Source: Pedobacter psychrodurus (GTDB lineage Bacteria; Bacteroidota; Bacteroidia; Sphingobacteriales; Sphingobacteriaceae). Taken from it: a stretch of 64,000 nt of DNA. This document shows, one piece after another, positions 7,967-16,423 of this stretch (its first letter is position 1; each line of letters opens with the position of its first letter). Made by a program: the position numbers and the translations under genes. The notes beneath the pieces are model-generated. The model did not search any database, was not told the DNA's origin, and saw only the letters and a list, made by a program, of their open reading frames with translations. The DNA lies in NCBI RefSeq assembly GCF_004331735.1, contig NZ_SJSO01000002.1, forward strand, positions 186,001-250,000, written 5' to 3'.

Positions 7967-8494
7967 TCAGTTGCCAATTAATTTCTTTGCCCTTGCAAGA
8001 TCGGTATTTCCATTGGTGTCAATCTGAAGAAAATAAGGCGTTTGCCATTGCTGGGTCTTCTCTGCCTGTTTATTTGTCACTATATCCCAGGGAGGATAAA
8101 CCCTGATCCCTCTTTTGCCCTCTATTCCATTTTTGGTGATAATTTTATGTTGTACCAATATGGCTTTTGGAAAAATAAACTGGCCAGATAGGTCAACACT
8201 ATTAGCAGATATTATTAATAGGTCAAATTCATCCTGGTCATCAAACGGAGCAGTAATTCCTGCTTTATTCCGCTTCCATATGGTTACAAATTGCCCGGTC
8301 TTGGTTGGGGTGATTTTAGAAAGGCGGTGTTTAATTTTTAGCCCACCTAATTCAAAAGTACAGGCTGCATATTCCAGGCTTTCACTTTCTATTTGTAGGT
8401 TATTTATTTGATAATCCAGCGGGCTGTAAACTAAATTGGATGCGGTTAGTAATATCAATGGTAATTGGTTTATCGCATTTTCTTTTAGTGACAT
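7967..8494 (-). CDS. MepB-like protein
   Basis: A 175-residue cytoplasmic protein similar to MepB of Staphylococcus aureus (PF08877-like): NLVYSPLDYQINNLQIESES, the RLSKITPTKTGQFVTIWKRN motif, and the GKRGIRVYPPWD segment that is the best landmark of the family. MepB is encoded beside the MepR/MepA multidrug efflux genes in S. aureus, but its activity is unknown. No efflux pump is present here, so the context gives no further clue. It is a monocistronic unit upstream of the alkylation-repair operon. Confidence 0.82.
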   Translation of the reverse strand: MSLKENAINQLPLILLTASNLVYSPLDYQINNLQIESESLEYAACTFELGGLKIKHRLSKITPTKTGQFVTIWKRNKAGITAPFDDQDEFDLLIISANSVDLSGQFIFPKAILVQHKIITKNGIEGKRGIRVYPPWDIVTNKQAEKTQQWQTPYFLQIDTNGNTDLARAKKLIGN

Positions 8495-8773
8495 ATTGGG
8501 CTTACAAATTGGAACGGGGATCTATTGGTCGAAAATAAGATTTTCAACTATGATTGGTAGTATCTAAAGTATATTATCAATATTGAATATAAGGTTTATA
8601 TTTTAGATAGCGCCGTCTTAATTAGCTTTCGATAGTATAGGTGGCTAAATTCAATTTTGACCATTAAGGTATTAAGATCGTTAAGGGATTTACTGCTGTA
8701 CTCGTCTGTTATTCTCAATTATAATTAAAACAGTTTCTAATCTTATATATCTCAATAAGTTAAATAATTAAAC

Positions 8774-9112
8774 TTATTGCTCTTCGATGATCGATTGCCC
8801 TTTCGATTTATCTCCCGATGTCCACTGCCAGGTTTCATGAAGTCTAATTTTGCCATTGGCCAATTGTTCTGGCTTTGAATTGCAGATTCCGGTCATGAGT
8901 TCACCTTGATCATTTACCTGGTGATAGTGCATTTCGATGTTGCCGTTTTCATCAACTAAGCCAATTAAATGACCAAAAATAATTTTTCCACCCGTGTATT
9001 CGGCAGTAAGGATATTTCCTTTTTGTTTATAGCTAAAAATGGTTTCATTAGACGTTTCGCCATTTTCTGTATTGCTGATGGGTTTAAAAAGCTTGTTGTT
9101 ATAGTTTATCAT
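8774..9112 (-). CDS. Conserved small protein often labelled N-acetylglutamate synthase
   Basis: A 112-residue soluble protein with strong beta-strand alternation: NILTAEYTGGKIIFGHLIG, MHYHQVNDQGELMTGICNS, KIRLHETWQWTSGDKSKGQS. I recognise this as a widely distributed small family that databases often call n-acetylglutamate synthase. Nothing in it resembles the GNAT or kinase folds of real ArgA/ArgJ enzymes, so I regard that name as doubtful. The fold is probably a small lipocalin-like or beta-sandwich barrel. The gene stands alone; the 279-base gap downstream of it (8495-8773) holds no recognisable feature. Confidence 0.65.
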   Translation of the reverse strand: MINYNNKLFKPISNTENGETSNETIFSYKQKGNILTAEYTGGKIIFGHLIGLVDENGNIEMHYHQVNDQGELMTGICNSKPEQLANGKIRLHETWQWTSGDKSKGQSIIEEQ

Positions 9113-9349
9113 AAGCTGATAAATCTAACCATCTCCTCCTGAATAAAAAAATCATACGCTTAGCCTTCAACAAATTTTAAGTATTTAAATTTAGTGATAA
9201 GTTAAATGTATAATGGTTATTAATTTCCTGCTGATCACTCAGATTAACGCAGCGTAAATTACAAATCAGCGCTTTTCTGCGAAATTTACGGGAGATTATA
9301 TGCGTCTTTTTATGCTGAATATAATACTAGCAAACCGAAGCGTTTTAAA

Positions 9350-9715
9350 CTACGTTAACCAAAGCTTTTCCTCTTTTTTTACCAGCAGGTACGTGTCTTC
9401 ACTTAAAATTAGATAACCGTATTCATAGCAGAAAATGTATGTGTTCCCATTCTGGGTTTCATAACTATAGGTATGGTATTCAAAATTAAAACCTGCCGAG
9501 TTCAACTTTTTGCGTGTAACCTTTGCCTTGCCACTTGGGTTAAGGGAAGCAAGAATGGCACGATTCTTCTTTAAGATGCTATTTACCCGTTTGATCACAA
9601 GATTGTCTTCAATCTTTAAACGATTGTTATAATTGTTGCGACAAGCATCATCGCAGTATTTTTTATCGGCCCTTCCTCTAATCAGGGTTCCGCAGTCTAA
9701 ACATAAACGTTCCAT
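9350..9715 (-). CDS. Zinc-ribbon hypothetical protein
   Basis: A 121-residue protein with an N-terminal zinc ribbon formed by two Cys pairs, CLDCG (residues 5-8) and KYCDDAC (about 21-25), followed by RNNYNN, a pattern seen in DUF2116-like and related small zinc-finger proteins. A basic linker and a C-terminal region rich in Tyr (YHTYSYETQNGNTYIFCYEYGYL) follow. The family is common in Bacteroidota but without known function; nucleic-acid binding is a reasonable inference. A perfect 8-bp inverted repeat (CATAATAA at 9713-9720, TTATTATG at 9732-9739) overlaps its start codon and could be a control site. Confidence 0.65.
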   Translation of the reverse strand: MERLCLDCGTLIRGRADKKYCDDACRNNYNNRLKIEDNLVIKRVNSILKKNRAILASLNPSGKAKVTRKKLNSAGFNFEYHTYSYETQNGNTYIFCYEYGYLILSEDTYLLVKKEEKLWLT

Positions 9716-9825
9716 AATAATTTCTTTTTTATTATTATGGGATGATGACCTAATTTATAAAATAAATGGTGGAATAAAAAAAATATAAAACATCATTTGG
9801 AGGCTTTAAATACATATTTTTCGTG

Positions 9826-9855
9826 TATAAACGTTTATAAACGACTATAAATGTT
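9826..9855. repeat. Three tandem 10-bp repeats upstream of ssb
   Basis: Three consecutive decamers TATAAACGTT, TATAAACGAC and TATAAATGTT are phased at about one helical turn, 102 bases before the ssb start and 110 bases from the divergent zinc-ribbon gene. The phasing suggests a protein-binding or DNA-bending site. Confidence 0.6.
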
Positions 9856-9956
9856 TAAAATCCGACTAATTTTTGATCATCTTGGCACTTTTGTCCTGTC
9901 GGTTATCGAGGTGATGACTGTTCGTTAAACATTTAGAAACTTAAAATTTAAAGATC

Positions 9957-10304
9957 ATGGAAAGTGCAATTAACAAAGTAGTATTGAGCGGATTTGCAGG
10001 AGCAGATGCAGAGATTAAAACTTTTGGAAATCAAAAATTAGCGAGGGTTAACCTGGCCATAAACGAAAGCTATAGAAATGCTGCAGGTGAGGACGTAAAA
10101 AAAGTACAGTGGTTCAATTTAACTTTCTGGAATGCAAAAGCCGACCTTGCCGAAGCTCAGGTTAAAAAGGGTACAGGCTTAACTGTAGAGGGCAGGTTAC
10201 AGGCAAATAGTTATGACGGTAAGGATGGGAAAAAACGTTATGCAGTAGACATAGTAGTTAGCGATGTGGTAATTAGAGAAAATGAAAAACAAGAGGCTTT
10301 TTAG
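9957..10304 (+). CDS. ssb: Single-stranded DNA-binding protein
   Basis: A 115-residue OB-fold protein that coats single-stranded DNA in replication and repair. It has the SSB opening INKVVLSGFAGADAEIKTF, the RVNLAINESYRN strand, the KVQWFNLTFWNAKADLAEAQV segment, and the VEGRLQANSYDGKDGKKRY strand. It lacks a long disordered linker, and the C-terminal tail is only ENEKQEAF rather than the classical DDDIPF. It is therefore a short paralogue of the type found more than once in Bacteroidota; I infer that a longer main SSB exists elsewhere. It converges on the TonB receptor gene at a strong hairpin. Confidence 0.9.
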   Translation: MESAINKVVLSGFAGADAEIKTFGNQKLARVNLAINESYRNAAGEDVKKVQWFNLTFWNAKADLAEAQVKKGTGLTVEGRLQANSYDGKDGKKRYAVDIVVSDVVIRENEKQEAF

Positions 10305-10314
10305 CTTGTAGAAT

Positions 10315-10353
10315 AATCGCATCATGTAAATGTTTGATTTATATGATGCGATT
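10315..10353. terminator. Bidirectional terminator between ssb and the TonB receptor
   Basis: A 17-bp inverted repeat with one mismatch (AATCGCATCATGTAAAT / ATTTATATGATGCGATT) and a 5-base loop lies between two converging genes. Confidence 0.75.
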
Positions 10354-10359
10354 TAATGA

Positions 10360-12432
10360 TTACAGTTTAATAGAAAGACCCGTGTAAAAATTAATTCCTG
10401 CTGCTGGGTTAAAATACCTTCCATTTGCGGCATTTAAATCATTGCCCAAGCTGTAATCAACATTTAGTAGATTGTTTAAGCCTGCAAATAAATCAAGACG
10501 GGTTCTGCTTAATCTTAGATTTTTTATTCCGGCTTTTACTTCAAGCAGATGGTATCTTTTAGAAAAAGTGGTATTGGCATCATTTAAGGGAATGGCTGAG
10601 GTGTAGTTGTGTTGAGCAAAGAAGTAAAGATCTTTCTTGAAGTTAAATTCGAGACTATTAACCCATATATTTTTTGGAACACCAGTAAGTTGGTTACCTG
10701 CATAATTGTTAGTGCCGCTTACAAAATCTTCAAATTTAAATCGGCTCCAAGTGTAATTGCTTCTTAGTTGTAATCCTGTTAGCCATGAAGTATTGTTTTT
10801 GATAATCCATAAGGCGGTTTCTAATTCAACGCCTTCTTGTTTTGTTCCACCTGCATTTATGAAATATTCAGCATCATTTTGATTTAGCCTTCTTACAATA
10901 GCATTTTTTAACTGATAATGGAATATATTTCCGTTGGCGTAAAAACGGTTATTCCCTGTTTTATACCTCAAGCCCAGTTCATAATTCCAGCCTGACTCTG
11001 CCTGCAGGTTATTATTGATGTTGTTATCAGATGACCTTACTTCTGCGATAGTAGGTGTTGAATAACCTTTACTTACTGAGGCCCTAACGGAGAGATCACT
11101 TGATATCAAGTAAGATAATGCCGCCTTTGGCATAAATTGGGTATTAAACTTACGCTCTTTTGTAGAAATGACTGCTGGGAAGTAGCTTTCATAGTTGTAG
11201 CTAAAAAAGTTTAAACTCGATGCAAGCTCAATCAAAAATTTATTGTTGATGTCGAAGTTTAATCTAAGGTAAGCAAAATCCTGACTGGCTTTTAAGCGGT
11301 CTGATGCCTGCATTGTGGTAGCTTCCCCGCCATTGTTATTAAAGTTTTTAATCTGACTTTTGGTGGCAGAACTTTCTAATCCAATTTGAACATTAAATTT
11401 AATGTTTTCTTTTGCCTGAGCGTATTCTAAAAATGTTCTTAATCCAAGCGTACTTTCGTAGCGTTTTTCATAATTGGTTATAAACGGGTTCTTAAAATCG
11501 GTATAAGAGGTGAACAAAGCAATAACGTGTTTTAACTGTTTATTGATCTGATAGGAATTAGATATTCCTCCAAAAATGGTTTTATTGTAAATGGCAGCTT
11601 GCTGTGAAATGGCCCCAGGTAATGTTGGGGTTGCCGGACGGGCCAGTTTAGGATCTTGATCTAATTGTGCAGCCGTTAATCCGCCTGGTGTTTCGTAATT
11701 TAAATCGCTATAAAAAGCAAAAGCTTTTAAACTGCCAGCGTTGCTGTAATTCCATTGCTGCAAAGTTTGAAAATATTTTCTGCCTATTGCACTGTTTTGT
11801 CGATAGCCATCACTTCTCTGATATCCTTCGCTAAAGCTGAAACTGTACTTTTTATATTGCTGTTTGATTGATGCAGTTTGATGGAAGAGACCATAGGAAC
11901 CGCCAATCGCTGAAATATTAATTTCATTATGATTTATGGCAGGAGGATTAATCAAAATGGCACCACCTATATTTGCACCAAAAATACTGGCTTCCGGTCC
12001 CTTATAAATTTCTATCATACCTACCGCAGAAACGTCTAAGGCATTTAGGTAGGTATTACCACCTGCATCAGTTAGGGGGAAATCATCAATGTAAATTTTA
12101 ATATTTCGAATGCCAAAGGGAGATCGGAGTAAACTGCCACGAAGCGATAAACGATAGCTACCCGGCGAACGTTCTTCCATTCTTACACCAGGAACAGTGT
12201 TTAAGGTGCTCACTAAGGAACTGCTCGGCTGATTTCCGATTAAATTGCTATCAATCAAAGTTACGGCTGATACCGATCTTAATAATGAATGCGAATTGTA
12301 ATAGCCTTTAACGGTAACTTCTTCGAGTTTTTTGGTCGAATCAGGTTTTATCGTTTGCGCTAAACCAGTAAAAGAAAATAGAATTAAGAATAAAGTAAGG
12401 TTCGGTTTCAATAGAATGATAGTTTTAACCAC
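10360..12432 (-). CDS. TonB-dependent outer-membrane receptor
   Basis: A 690-residue TonB-dependent receptor. A signal peptide ends near GLAQ (residue 26). A plug domain follows (about 40-165), with LEEVTVKGYY, an SSSLVSTLNTVPGVRMEERSP stretch, SLRGSLLRSPFGIRNIKIYI and IEIYKGPEASIFGANIGGAI. The rest is a 22-strand barrel ending in the aromatic GINFYTGLSIKL. There is no carboxypeptidase-like N-terminal domain and no SusD partner, so it is more like a siderophore, metal or cofactor receptor than a SusC glycan porin. The ligand is unknown. It is 54 bases downstream of a PQQ-type sugar dehydrogenase lipoprotein gene on the same strand and may be co-transcribed with it. Confidence 0.9.
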   Translation of the reverse strand: MVKTIILLKPNLTLFLILFSFTGLAQTIKPDSTKKLEEVTVKGYYNSHSLLRSVSAVTLIDSNLIGNQPSSSLVSTLNTVPGVRMEERSPGSYRLSLRGSLLRSPFGIRNIKIYIDDFPLTDAGGNTYLNALDVSAVGMIEIYKGPEASIFGANIGGAILINPPAINHNEINISAIGGSYGLFHQTASIKQQYKKYSFSFSEGYQRSDGYRQNSAIGRKYFQTLQQWNYSNAGSLKAFAFYSDLNYETPGGLTAAQLDQDPKLARPATPTLPGAISQQAAIYNKTIFGGISNSYQINKQLKHVIALFTSYTDFKNPFITNYEKRYESTLGLRTFLEYAQAKENIKFNVQIGLESSATKSQIKNFNNNGGEATTMQASDRLKASQDFAYLRLNFDINNKFLIELASSLNFFSYNYESYFPAVISTKERKFNTQFMPKAALSYLISSDLSVRASVSKGYSTPTIAEVRSSDNNINNNLQAESGWNYELGLRYKTGNNRFYANGNIFHYQLKNAIVRRLNQNDAEYFINAGGTKQEGVELETALWIIKNNTSWLTGLQLRSNYTWSRFKFEDFVSGTNNYAGNQLTGVPKNIWVNSLEFNFKKDLYFFAQHNYTSAIPLNDANTTFSKRYHLLEVKAGIKNLRLSRTRLDLFAGLNNLLNVDYSLGNDLNAANGRYFNPAAGINFYTGLSIKL

Positions 12433-12486
12433 AGATTGGCAGATAAATTTACTGCATATTCTGCTAACCTGCGGTTATTTTATAAA

Positions 12487-13806
12487 TTATTTAGCGGATA
12501 CTTTCCAAATGATGCCGCTAACATCATCTGCAATCAATAAGGCTCCATCAGGCGTTAGGGTAACACCAACAGGCCTTCCGTAAACCTCAGCCTTATCGGC
12601 ATCAGCTACAAAACCACTTAAGAAATCTTCAGGTTTACCTGTTGGTTTGCCATCTTTAAAGGGTACAAATGCCACTTTATATCCAGATATCGTTGATCGG
12701 TTCCATGACCCATGCTGACCTATAAATGCACCTCCCTGATATTTTTTTGGGAATTTTGTGCCTTTGTAAAAGGCTAAGCCCAAAGAAGCGGTATGTGCGC
12801 CCACTGCAACATCAGGAGCAATAGCTTTTTTAACCAGCTCTGGATTTTTACCTTTTAAACGGGGATCTTCATTCTGACCAAAATAAGAATATGGCCATCC
12901 ATAAAAGGCGCCTGGTTTAACACTGGTTATATAATCTGGAACAAGATCATCTCCTAATCCATCGCGTTCATTTACTGCTGTCCAAAGCATGTTTGTAACT
13001 GGTGCCCAATCTACACCCACGGGGTTGCGCAAACCCCTGGCATAAATTTTCTCACCTGTTCCATCTGGATTAATTTCCAATATGTTGGCTCTTCTTACTT
13101 CATTTTCCATTCCATTTTCACCAACATTACTGCCCGATCCAACGGTAATATAGATTTTGCTTTTATCTGCATTGGTAATTAGATTTCTCGTCCAATGATT
13201 GTTGTATCCACCGGCCGGTAGGCTCAAGATTTTTTTTCCTGTTGCGGTGATTTTGGTATCGCCGGTTTTATACGGATATTGCCACAATCCATCGGTATTG
13301 GCTACATAAAATGAATGACCAATAATTAGCATTCCAAAAGGTTGATTAAGGCCATTCAAAAATGTAGTAACGGTTTCAGGCTTGCCATCTTTGTTTTGAT
13401 CGCGGTATAGCAAAATTGCGTTGGCACTTTTGCCAGGTACTTCAGACTTAGCCTTACCTGTTATGGTATTTGCCACTGCTTCTACAGTGCTTCTTTCTGA
13501 ATTAGAAAGGGCCACAAGCACATCCCCGTTTGGGGCAATATAAGTATTGCGTGGACTTTTAATGTTCGAAGCAAATTTGGTTACCACAAAACCCTCTGGA
13601 GCAATAGGGGTTTTACCTTCAGGCCAACCGATAACTTTGCTAAATTTACTTTTGGCTGCATTCGTATCGGGTGCGGGTAAATCTATAGCACCATTTTTGG
13701 TTGTAACTGTTGTATCTTCTCCCTGTTTTTGTGAATTAGAATTGGATTGGCATCCAAAGAGGAGGGCAGTGGAAAGCATTGATGCGTAAAAAATCTTGTT
13801 TTTCAT
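12487..13806 (-). CDS. PQQ-dependent sugar dehydrogenase-like lipoprotein
   Basis: A 439-residue lipoprotein with a six-bladed beta-propeller of the soluble glucose/sorbosone dehydrogenase family. The start at 13806 gives MKNKIFYASMLSTALLFGC with a lipobox; an upstream in-frame ATG at 13839 is less likely. Recognisable parts are FVVTKFASNIKSPRNTYIAP, GLNQPFGMLIIG, NHWTRNLITNADKSKIYITV, ARGLRNPVGVDWAP, NERDGLGDDLVPDY, GQHGSWNRS and YGRPVGVTLTPDGALLIADD. The predicted activity is periplasmic oxidation of a sugar or sugar-derived aldehyde using PQQ, if the organism obtains that cofactor; no PQQ synthesis gene is here. The following TonB receptor could import a related ligand, which is only inference. 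Confidence 0.85.
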   Translation of the reverse strand: MKNKIFYASMLSTALLFGCQSNSNSQKQGEDTTVTTKNGAIDLPAPDTNAAKSKFSKVIGWPEGKTPIAPEGFVVTKFASNIKSPRNTYIAPNGDVLVALSNSERSTVEAVANTITGKAKSEVPGKSANAILLYRDQNKDGKPETVTTFLNGLNQPFGMLIIGHSFYVANTDGLWQYPYKTGDTKITATGKKILSLPAGGYNNHWTRNLITNADKSKIYITVGSGSNVGENGMENEVRRANILEINPDGTGEKIYARGLRNPVGVDWAPVTNMLWTAVNERDGLGDDLVPDYITSVKPGAFYGWPYSYFGQNEDPRLKGKNPELVKKAIAPDVAVGAHTASLGLAFYKGTKFPKKYQGGAFIGQHGSWNRSTISGYKVAFVPFKDGKPTGKPEDFLSGFVADADKAEVYGRPVGVTLTPDGALLIADDVSGIIWKVSAK

Positions 13807-13909
13807 GTTAACCGATTTTTGATTAAGAATTTGTCTCAAAAATATAACATCGAAAACGGGGAGAAGTTTTTAGCCAGGGCATAATTGCCACAACCCTAGA
13901 ATAATAAAA

Positions 13910-13982
13910 GGAAAGTACCCTGGAGTACCTTCCTGGAGAGCGCATAATATTTTCCCTGGTTGAATGCTAGATCAACAGGGAA
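13910..13982. other. Hairpin-rich intergenic stretch
   Basis: In the 542-base gap between the sugar dehydrogenase and the first cassette-like gene there are two adjacent hairpins: a quasi-palindrome at 13910-13933 (GGAAAGTACC / AGTACCTTCC arms) and TTCCCTG-g-TTGA / TCAA-c-AGGGAA at 13952-13982, followed by a T-rich run. On the plus strand this could act as a terminator, but no plus-strand gene ends here. The section 14000-14220 is AT-rich with no feature that I can name. Confidence 0.4.
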
Positions 13983-14223
13983 GTACTTTTATATAATTTT
14001 TTTTAAAATTGAGATGTTGTTTGACCAACAGAAATCTTGTCACCGAAAAGATGATGCATTTTTAAGATTATAGGAGCGTAGCAAAGGAATTTGAGCATAA
14101 ATTTCCAGTAATTAGTTTGAAAGCGATTAGTTAAAACTAAATTACAGCATTATACCTAATTTTTTAGTTAAATTTTGTTAAATCGTTTCTAACTCAAAAC
14201 CTGTATGGGCAAAGCAAAATAGA

Positions 14224-14354
14224 ACATAACGTTTTGCCGCTTGGCGATGTGGCGGAATTTAGCATAAAAGTTCAATAGAATTCTTGCCATTCAACCTAGT
14301 GCAGATGTTTCATAGAAGTGCTTCAGCCGTTATATTGGCAAACTGATGTTATGC
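14224..14354. repeat. attC-like imperfect palindrome, site iii
   Basis: A 131-bp imperfect palindrome. The outer arms are ACATAACG-TTTTGCC (14224-14238) and GGCAAA-ctgat-GTTATGC (14337-14354); the gene stop TAA lies inside the right arm. Just inside the left arm is the motif GCTTGGCGATGTGGCGG, which recurs with changes at sites ii (15914-16008) and i (16424-16482). Size, asymmetry and placement directly after a stop codon resemble integron attC sites, but the GTTRRRY core is not matched exactly and no integrase gene is present in the window. Confidence 0.5.
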
Positions 14355-15071
14355 AGTCTGCTTTATTTCACAGTACTTTAATTTTAAATTTTTCAAATAC
14401 TTGTCTTTTGTTGTCGTCAAGCATTTCTTCAATAACTTCCCATTTATTAGGCTTAAAAGAAATTCCGTATGTTTAACTATTTTGTCGTCAAGTTTAATTT
14501 TTCTATACTTTGTCAATCTGTCTATAAGAATTTCAGAACTTTTTAATGCTGCTTTATTTGCTAACTCACAATATAAAATGAGATTAGCATTTCTTTCGGT
14601 AATCTCGGTTATATTATCAAGTTTAAATTTTGTCAGATTGTTCAAAACGTCTCTCGAAGATTTGTATTGTGAAAAGTATGGTAAAATGCTCTCCCGAATT
14701 TTTCTCGTCAAAAAATCGGCTAAAAGTGGATATTCCTGAGTAATTCGGTAGTAATTTCTGATTTTTGCAATTAAGTCTTCAATTTTTTTTGATGCTGTCA
14801 GTTCATAGTTTAAAATAAAAGTGTCAGCATCGTAAATAGAGCAAATAGAGATTTCAGTTTTAAAGCCGTCAGAAGTTCCCATCCAACTCCCTCTTGTGTC
14901 AAGGTGAATTATATGAAAAAGGTCATTAGATTGTTTGATAAGTTTTCTTCCTTTTAGCTTAAAGCCGTCTGCACTAAGATTATCAGCAATAATCTTAGTT
15001 AAGTCTTTATAAGCTGTTTTTAAGCGCTCCTTTTTTAAAGGGGTGTAGACTTTTAAATCTTCCCAATTCAT
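14349..15071 (-). CDS. DUF4304-like hypothetical protein
   Basis: A 240-residue soluble protein. The first 80 residues (AYKDLTKIIADNLSADGFKL, then KGRKLIKQSNDLFHIIHLDT and SWMGTSDGFKTEISICSIYD) resemble the DUF4304 family, which has a phage/mobile-element flavour and no known function. The C-terminal part is helical and Lys-rich. The gene is AT-rich, sits in a row of unrelated small genes on the same strand, and its stop codon lies inside an attC-like palindrome. This context suggests an acquired cassette-like gene. Confidence 0.6.
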   Translation of the reverse strand: MNWEDLKVYTPLKKERLKTAYKDLTKIIADNLSADGFKLKGRKLIKQSNDLFHIIHLDTRGSWMGTSDGFKTEISICSIYDADTFILNYELTASKKIEDLIAKIRNYYRITQEYPLLADFLTRKIRESILPYFSQYKSSRDVLNNLTKFKLDNITEITERNANLILYCELANKAALKSSEILIDRLTKYRKIKLDDKIVKHTEFLLSLINGKLLKKCLTTTKDKYLKNLKLKYCEIKQTA

Positions 15072-15138
15072 TTTCGATGTTCCGTTTTAAGCTGCCACAT
15101 AACCATTTTTACTTTGCTGGTACGGCACTGTCACTGAG

Positions 15139-15471
15139 TCATTTTGTATTTATTGCTTTGTTATTCGTGTTGTTTGGGCGGTTTCGAATTTCTTTCCAAT
15201 ATTCTTCCTTTACATCTTCGTCAATATGAATTGGGATTCTTTCTCCGTAGAGCCTGTCACCTCCGTCTTTTTTGCATCCCGAAATCCAATAATGTTCTCC
15301 AGTCTCTACATCAAAATAGTTAGCCTTATATCCTTGTCCACCTAAAGTTTGAAAGGTTTTTCCATCGTAGTGAATCGATTTTCCGGTCTTGGAAAATTGT
15401 ACTCTTCCGATCCTAGCCTCACCTGTCAAACTCTCTCCTTTAAATTCGATATACATTATTCTTGTTTTCAT
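15139..15471 (-). CDS. Small conserved protein (MYIE...YFDVETGEHYWISG family)
   Basis: A 110-residue protein that I recognise as a small family with the core YIEFKGESLTGEARIGRVQF, SKTGKSIHYDGKTFQTLGG, YKANYFDVETGEHYWISGCK and IDEDVKEEYWKEIRNRP. Database entries sometimes carry the name 1-deoxy-D-xylulose-5-phosphate synthase, which is clearly wrong for a protein of this size. The function is unknown; a beta-rich fold is likely. The usual family start would be the Met at 15456; the ATG at 15471 adds five residues. It lies in the cassette-like array. The gap downstream of it (15072-15138) has a short imperfect palindrome TGCC-gt-ACCA / TGGT-tatgt-GGCA. Confidence 0.65.
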   Translation of the reverse strand: MKTRIMYIEFKGESLTGEARIGRVQFSKTGKSIHYDGKTFQTLGGQGYKANYFDVETGEHYWISGCKKDGGDRLYGERIPIHIDEDVKEEYWKEIRNRPNNTNNKAINTK

Positions 15472-15521
15472 GTGGATGGGGCTTTAGTCACTCGTCTTTA
15501 GCAAACGTTTCTTTATTTGTG

Positions 15522-15902
15522 TTATGGGACGTAAACCAAATAGATATCAACAACATAATTATTGTCTTTTTCCCTTACTTCAACGTTAAGTACTAAATCA
15601 CTTAAACCCTCATTTTTAGTGAAGAGGTCAATTATCACGTTCCAATATTCACCATAATAAATGTAAACAGATGTATCCCAAGTTTCGTCTGGTAAATCAA
15701 TGAGTTCCTCTCCGTAGTCCTCGATGTACTCTTGTATTTGTTCCGCAGTTTCATCTGAAACAAGATTTACATTATTCACACCTAAACTTAGGTTGTAGTC
15801 TTTATTTACAAATGCCGTAACTATGTTTTTAAAAATGGGTCTCCAAATGTGTGGTATTGGAAGTTCTTCTTCTTCGTTTTTTTCTACTAGGATTTCACTC
15901 AT
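15522..15902 (-). CDS. Hypothetical protein, DUF7668-like
   Basis: A 126-residue acidic soluble protein. The pattern IPHIWRPIFKNIVTAFVNKD, an IQEYIEDYGEELIDLPDETW segment, then TSVYIYYGEYWNVIIDLFT and a terminal YLVYVP resembles a small family I know as DUF7668; I am only moderately sure of the number. Function is unknown. It is the third of the small genes in the array, with its TAA embedded in CCCATAACAC, similar to the GCATAACATC context at the end of the first gene. An attC-like palindrome lies directly upstream. Confidence 0.6.
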   Translation of the reverse strand: MSEILVEKNEEEELPIPHIWRPIFKNIVTAFVNKDYNLSLGVNNVNLVSDETAEQIQEYIEDYGEELIDLPDETWDTSVYIYYGEYWNVIIDLFTKNEGLSDLVLNVEVREKDNNYVVDIYLVYVP

Positions 15903-15913
15903 TGTCTTTAATG

Positions 15914-16008
15914 TTTGCTAAAGTTTTGGGGCTTGGCGAATGGTGGCGGTTAGGATAAATTTATTAAAAACTTGAAAGATTTAAATGATTTTCCGCCAAT
16001 TTAGCAAA
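15914..16008. repeat. attC-like imperfect palindrome, site ii
   Basis: A 95-bp imperfect palindrome between two of the small array genes. The outer arms TTTGCTAAA (15914-15922) and TTTAGCAAA (16000-16008) are perfectly complementary, and so are the inner arms TGGCGG (15944-15949) and CCGCCA (15993-15998). Between the left arms lies GGGGCTTGGCGAATGG, matching GCTTGGCGATG of site iii. Two paired boxes separated by unpaired spacers are the general layout of attC. Confidence 0.55.
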
Positions 16009-16030
16009 ATCGCTTTTAGTGGAAGGCAGA

Positions 16031-16396
16031 TCATATATTATCTCTTTTATTTGCATAGGATTTATATTTTTCTCCAAACTCTAATTCCAAAGTGATTCTG
16101 ATTAACGCGGGATAGGCAAACCAAAACTTATTTTTGATTCTGTCGTCCATATATTCTTCACCATATTCAGACTTATAGTGTTGAATATGGAAATCATCTA
16201 AAGGAGCCTCATCTATTGAAAGTAATTCTTTTCTGTGTTTGACAATAAGATCTAAAAATTTCAACTTGCTGGTCACCCCGAAAGCTAATAGTTCTTTAAG
16301 CTCGTCTGTATAGTCACATGATGCAAAGTCATTCTGCTGTGGTAATGTCTGACGTAGAACATCATAGATTTCCTTTGCCGTTAGTGTTGGTTCCAT
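16031..16396 (-). CDS. Hypothetical protein
   Basis: A 121-residue soluble, mostly helical protein that I do not recognise. The start at 16396 (MEPTLTAKEIYDVLRQTLPQ) is preferred because an upstream in-frame ATG at 16450 lies inside the attC-like site i and would add a basic, low-complexity extension. Composition is Leu/Asp/Tyr-rich with a KFWFAYPALIRITLELEFGE helix near the end. It sits between sites i and ii in the small-gene array. Confidence 0.55.
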   Translation of the reverse strand: MEPTLTAKEIYDVLRQTLPQQNDFASCDYTDELKELLAFGVTSKLKFLDLIVKHRKELLSIDEAPLDDFHIQHYKSEYGEEYMDDRIKNKFWFAYPALIRITLELEFGEKYKSYANKRDNI

Positions 16397-16423
16397 GTTG
16401 AATCGTTTAGGGATACATTTTGT

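Noticed and set aside
12332..12583. Small plus-strand gene between the sugar dehydrogenase and TonB receptor genes
   Set aside because: It overlaps both real genes antisense and has no recognisable feature.
10360..13806. SusC/SusD polysaccharide utilisation locus
   Set aside because: The TonB receptor lacks the SusC-type N-terminal carboxypeptidase-like domain and no SusD-like gene or glycoside hydrolase is adjacent.
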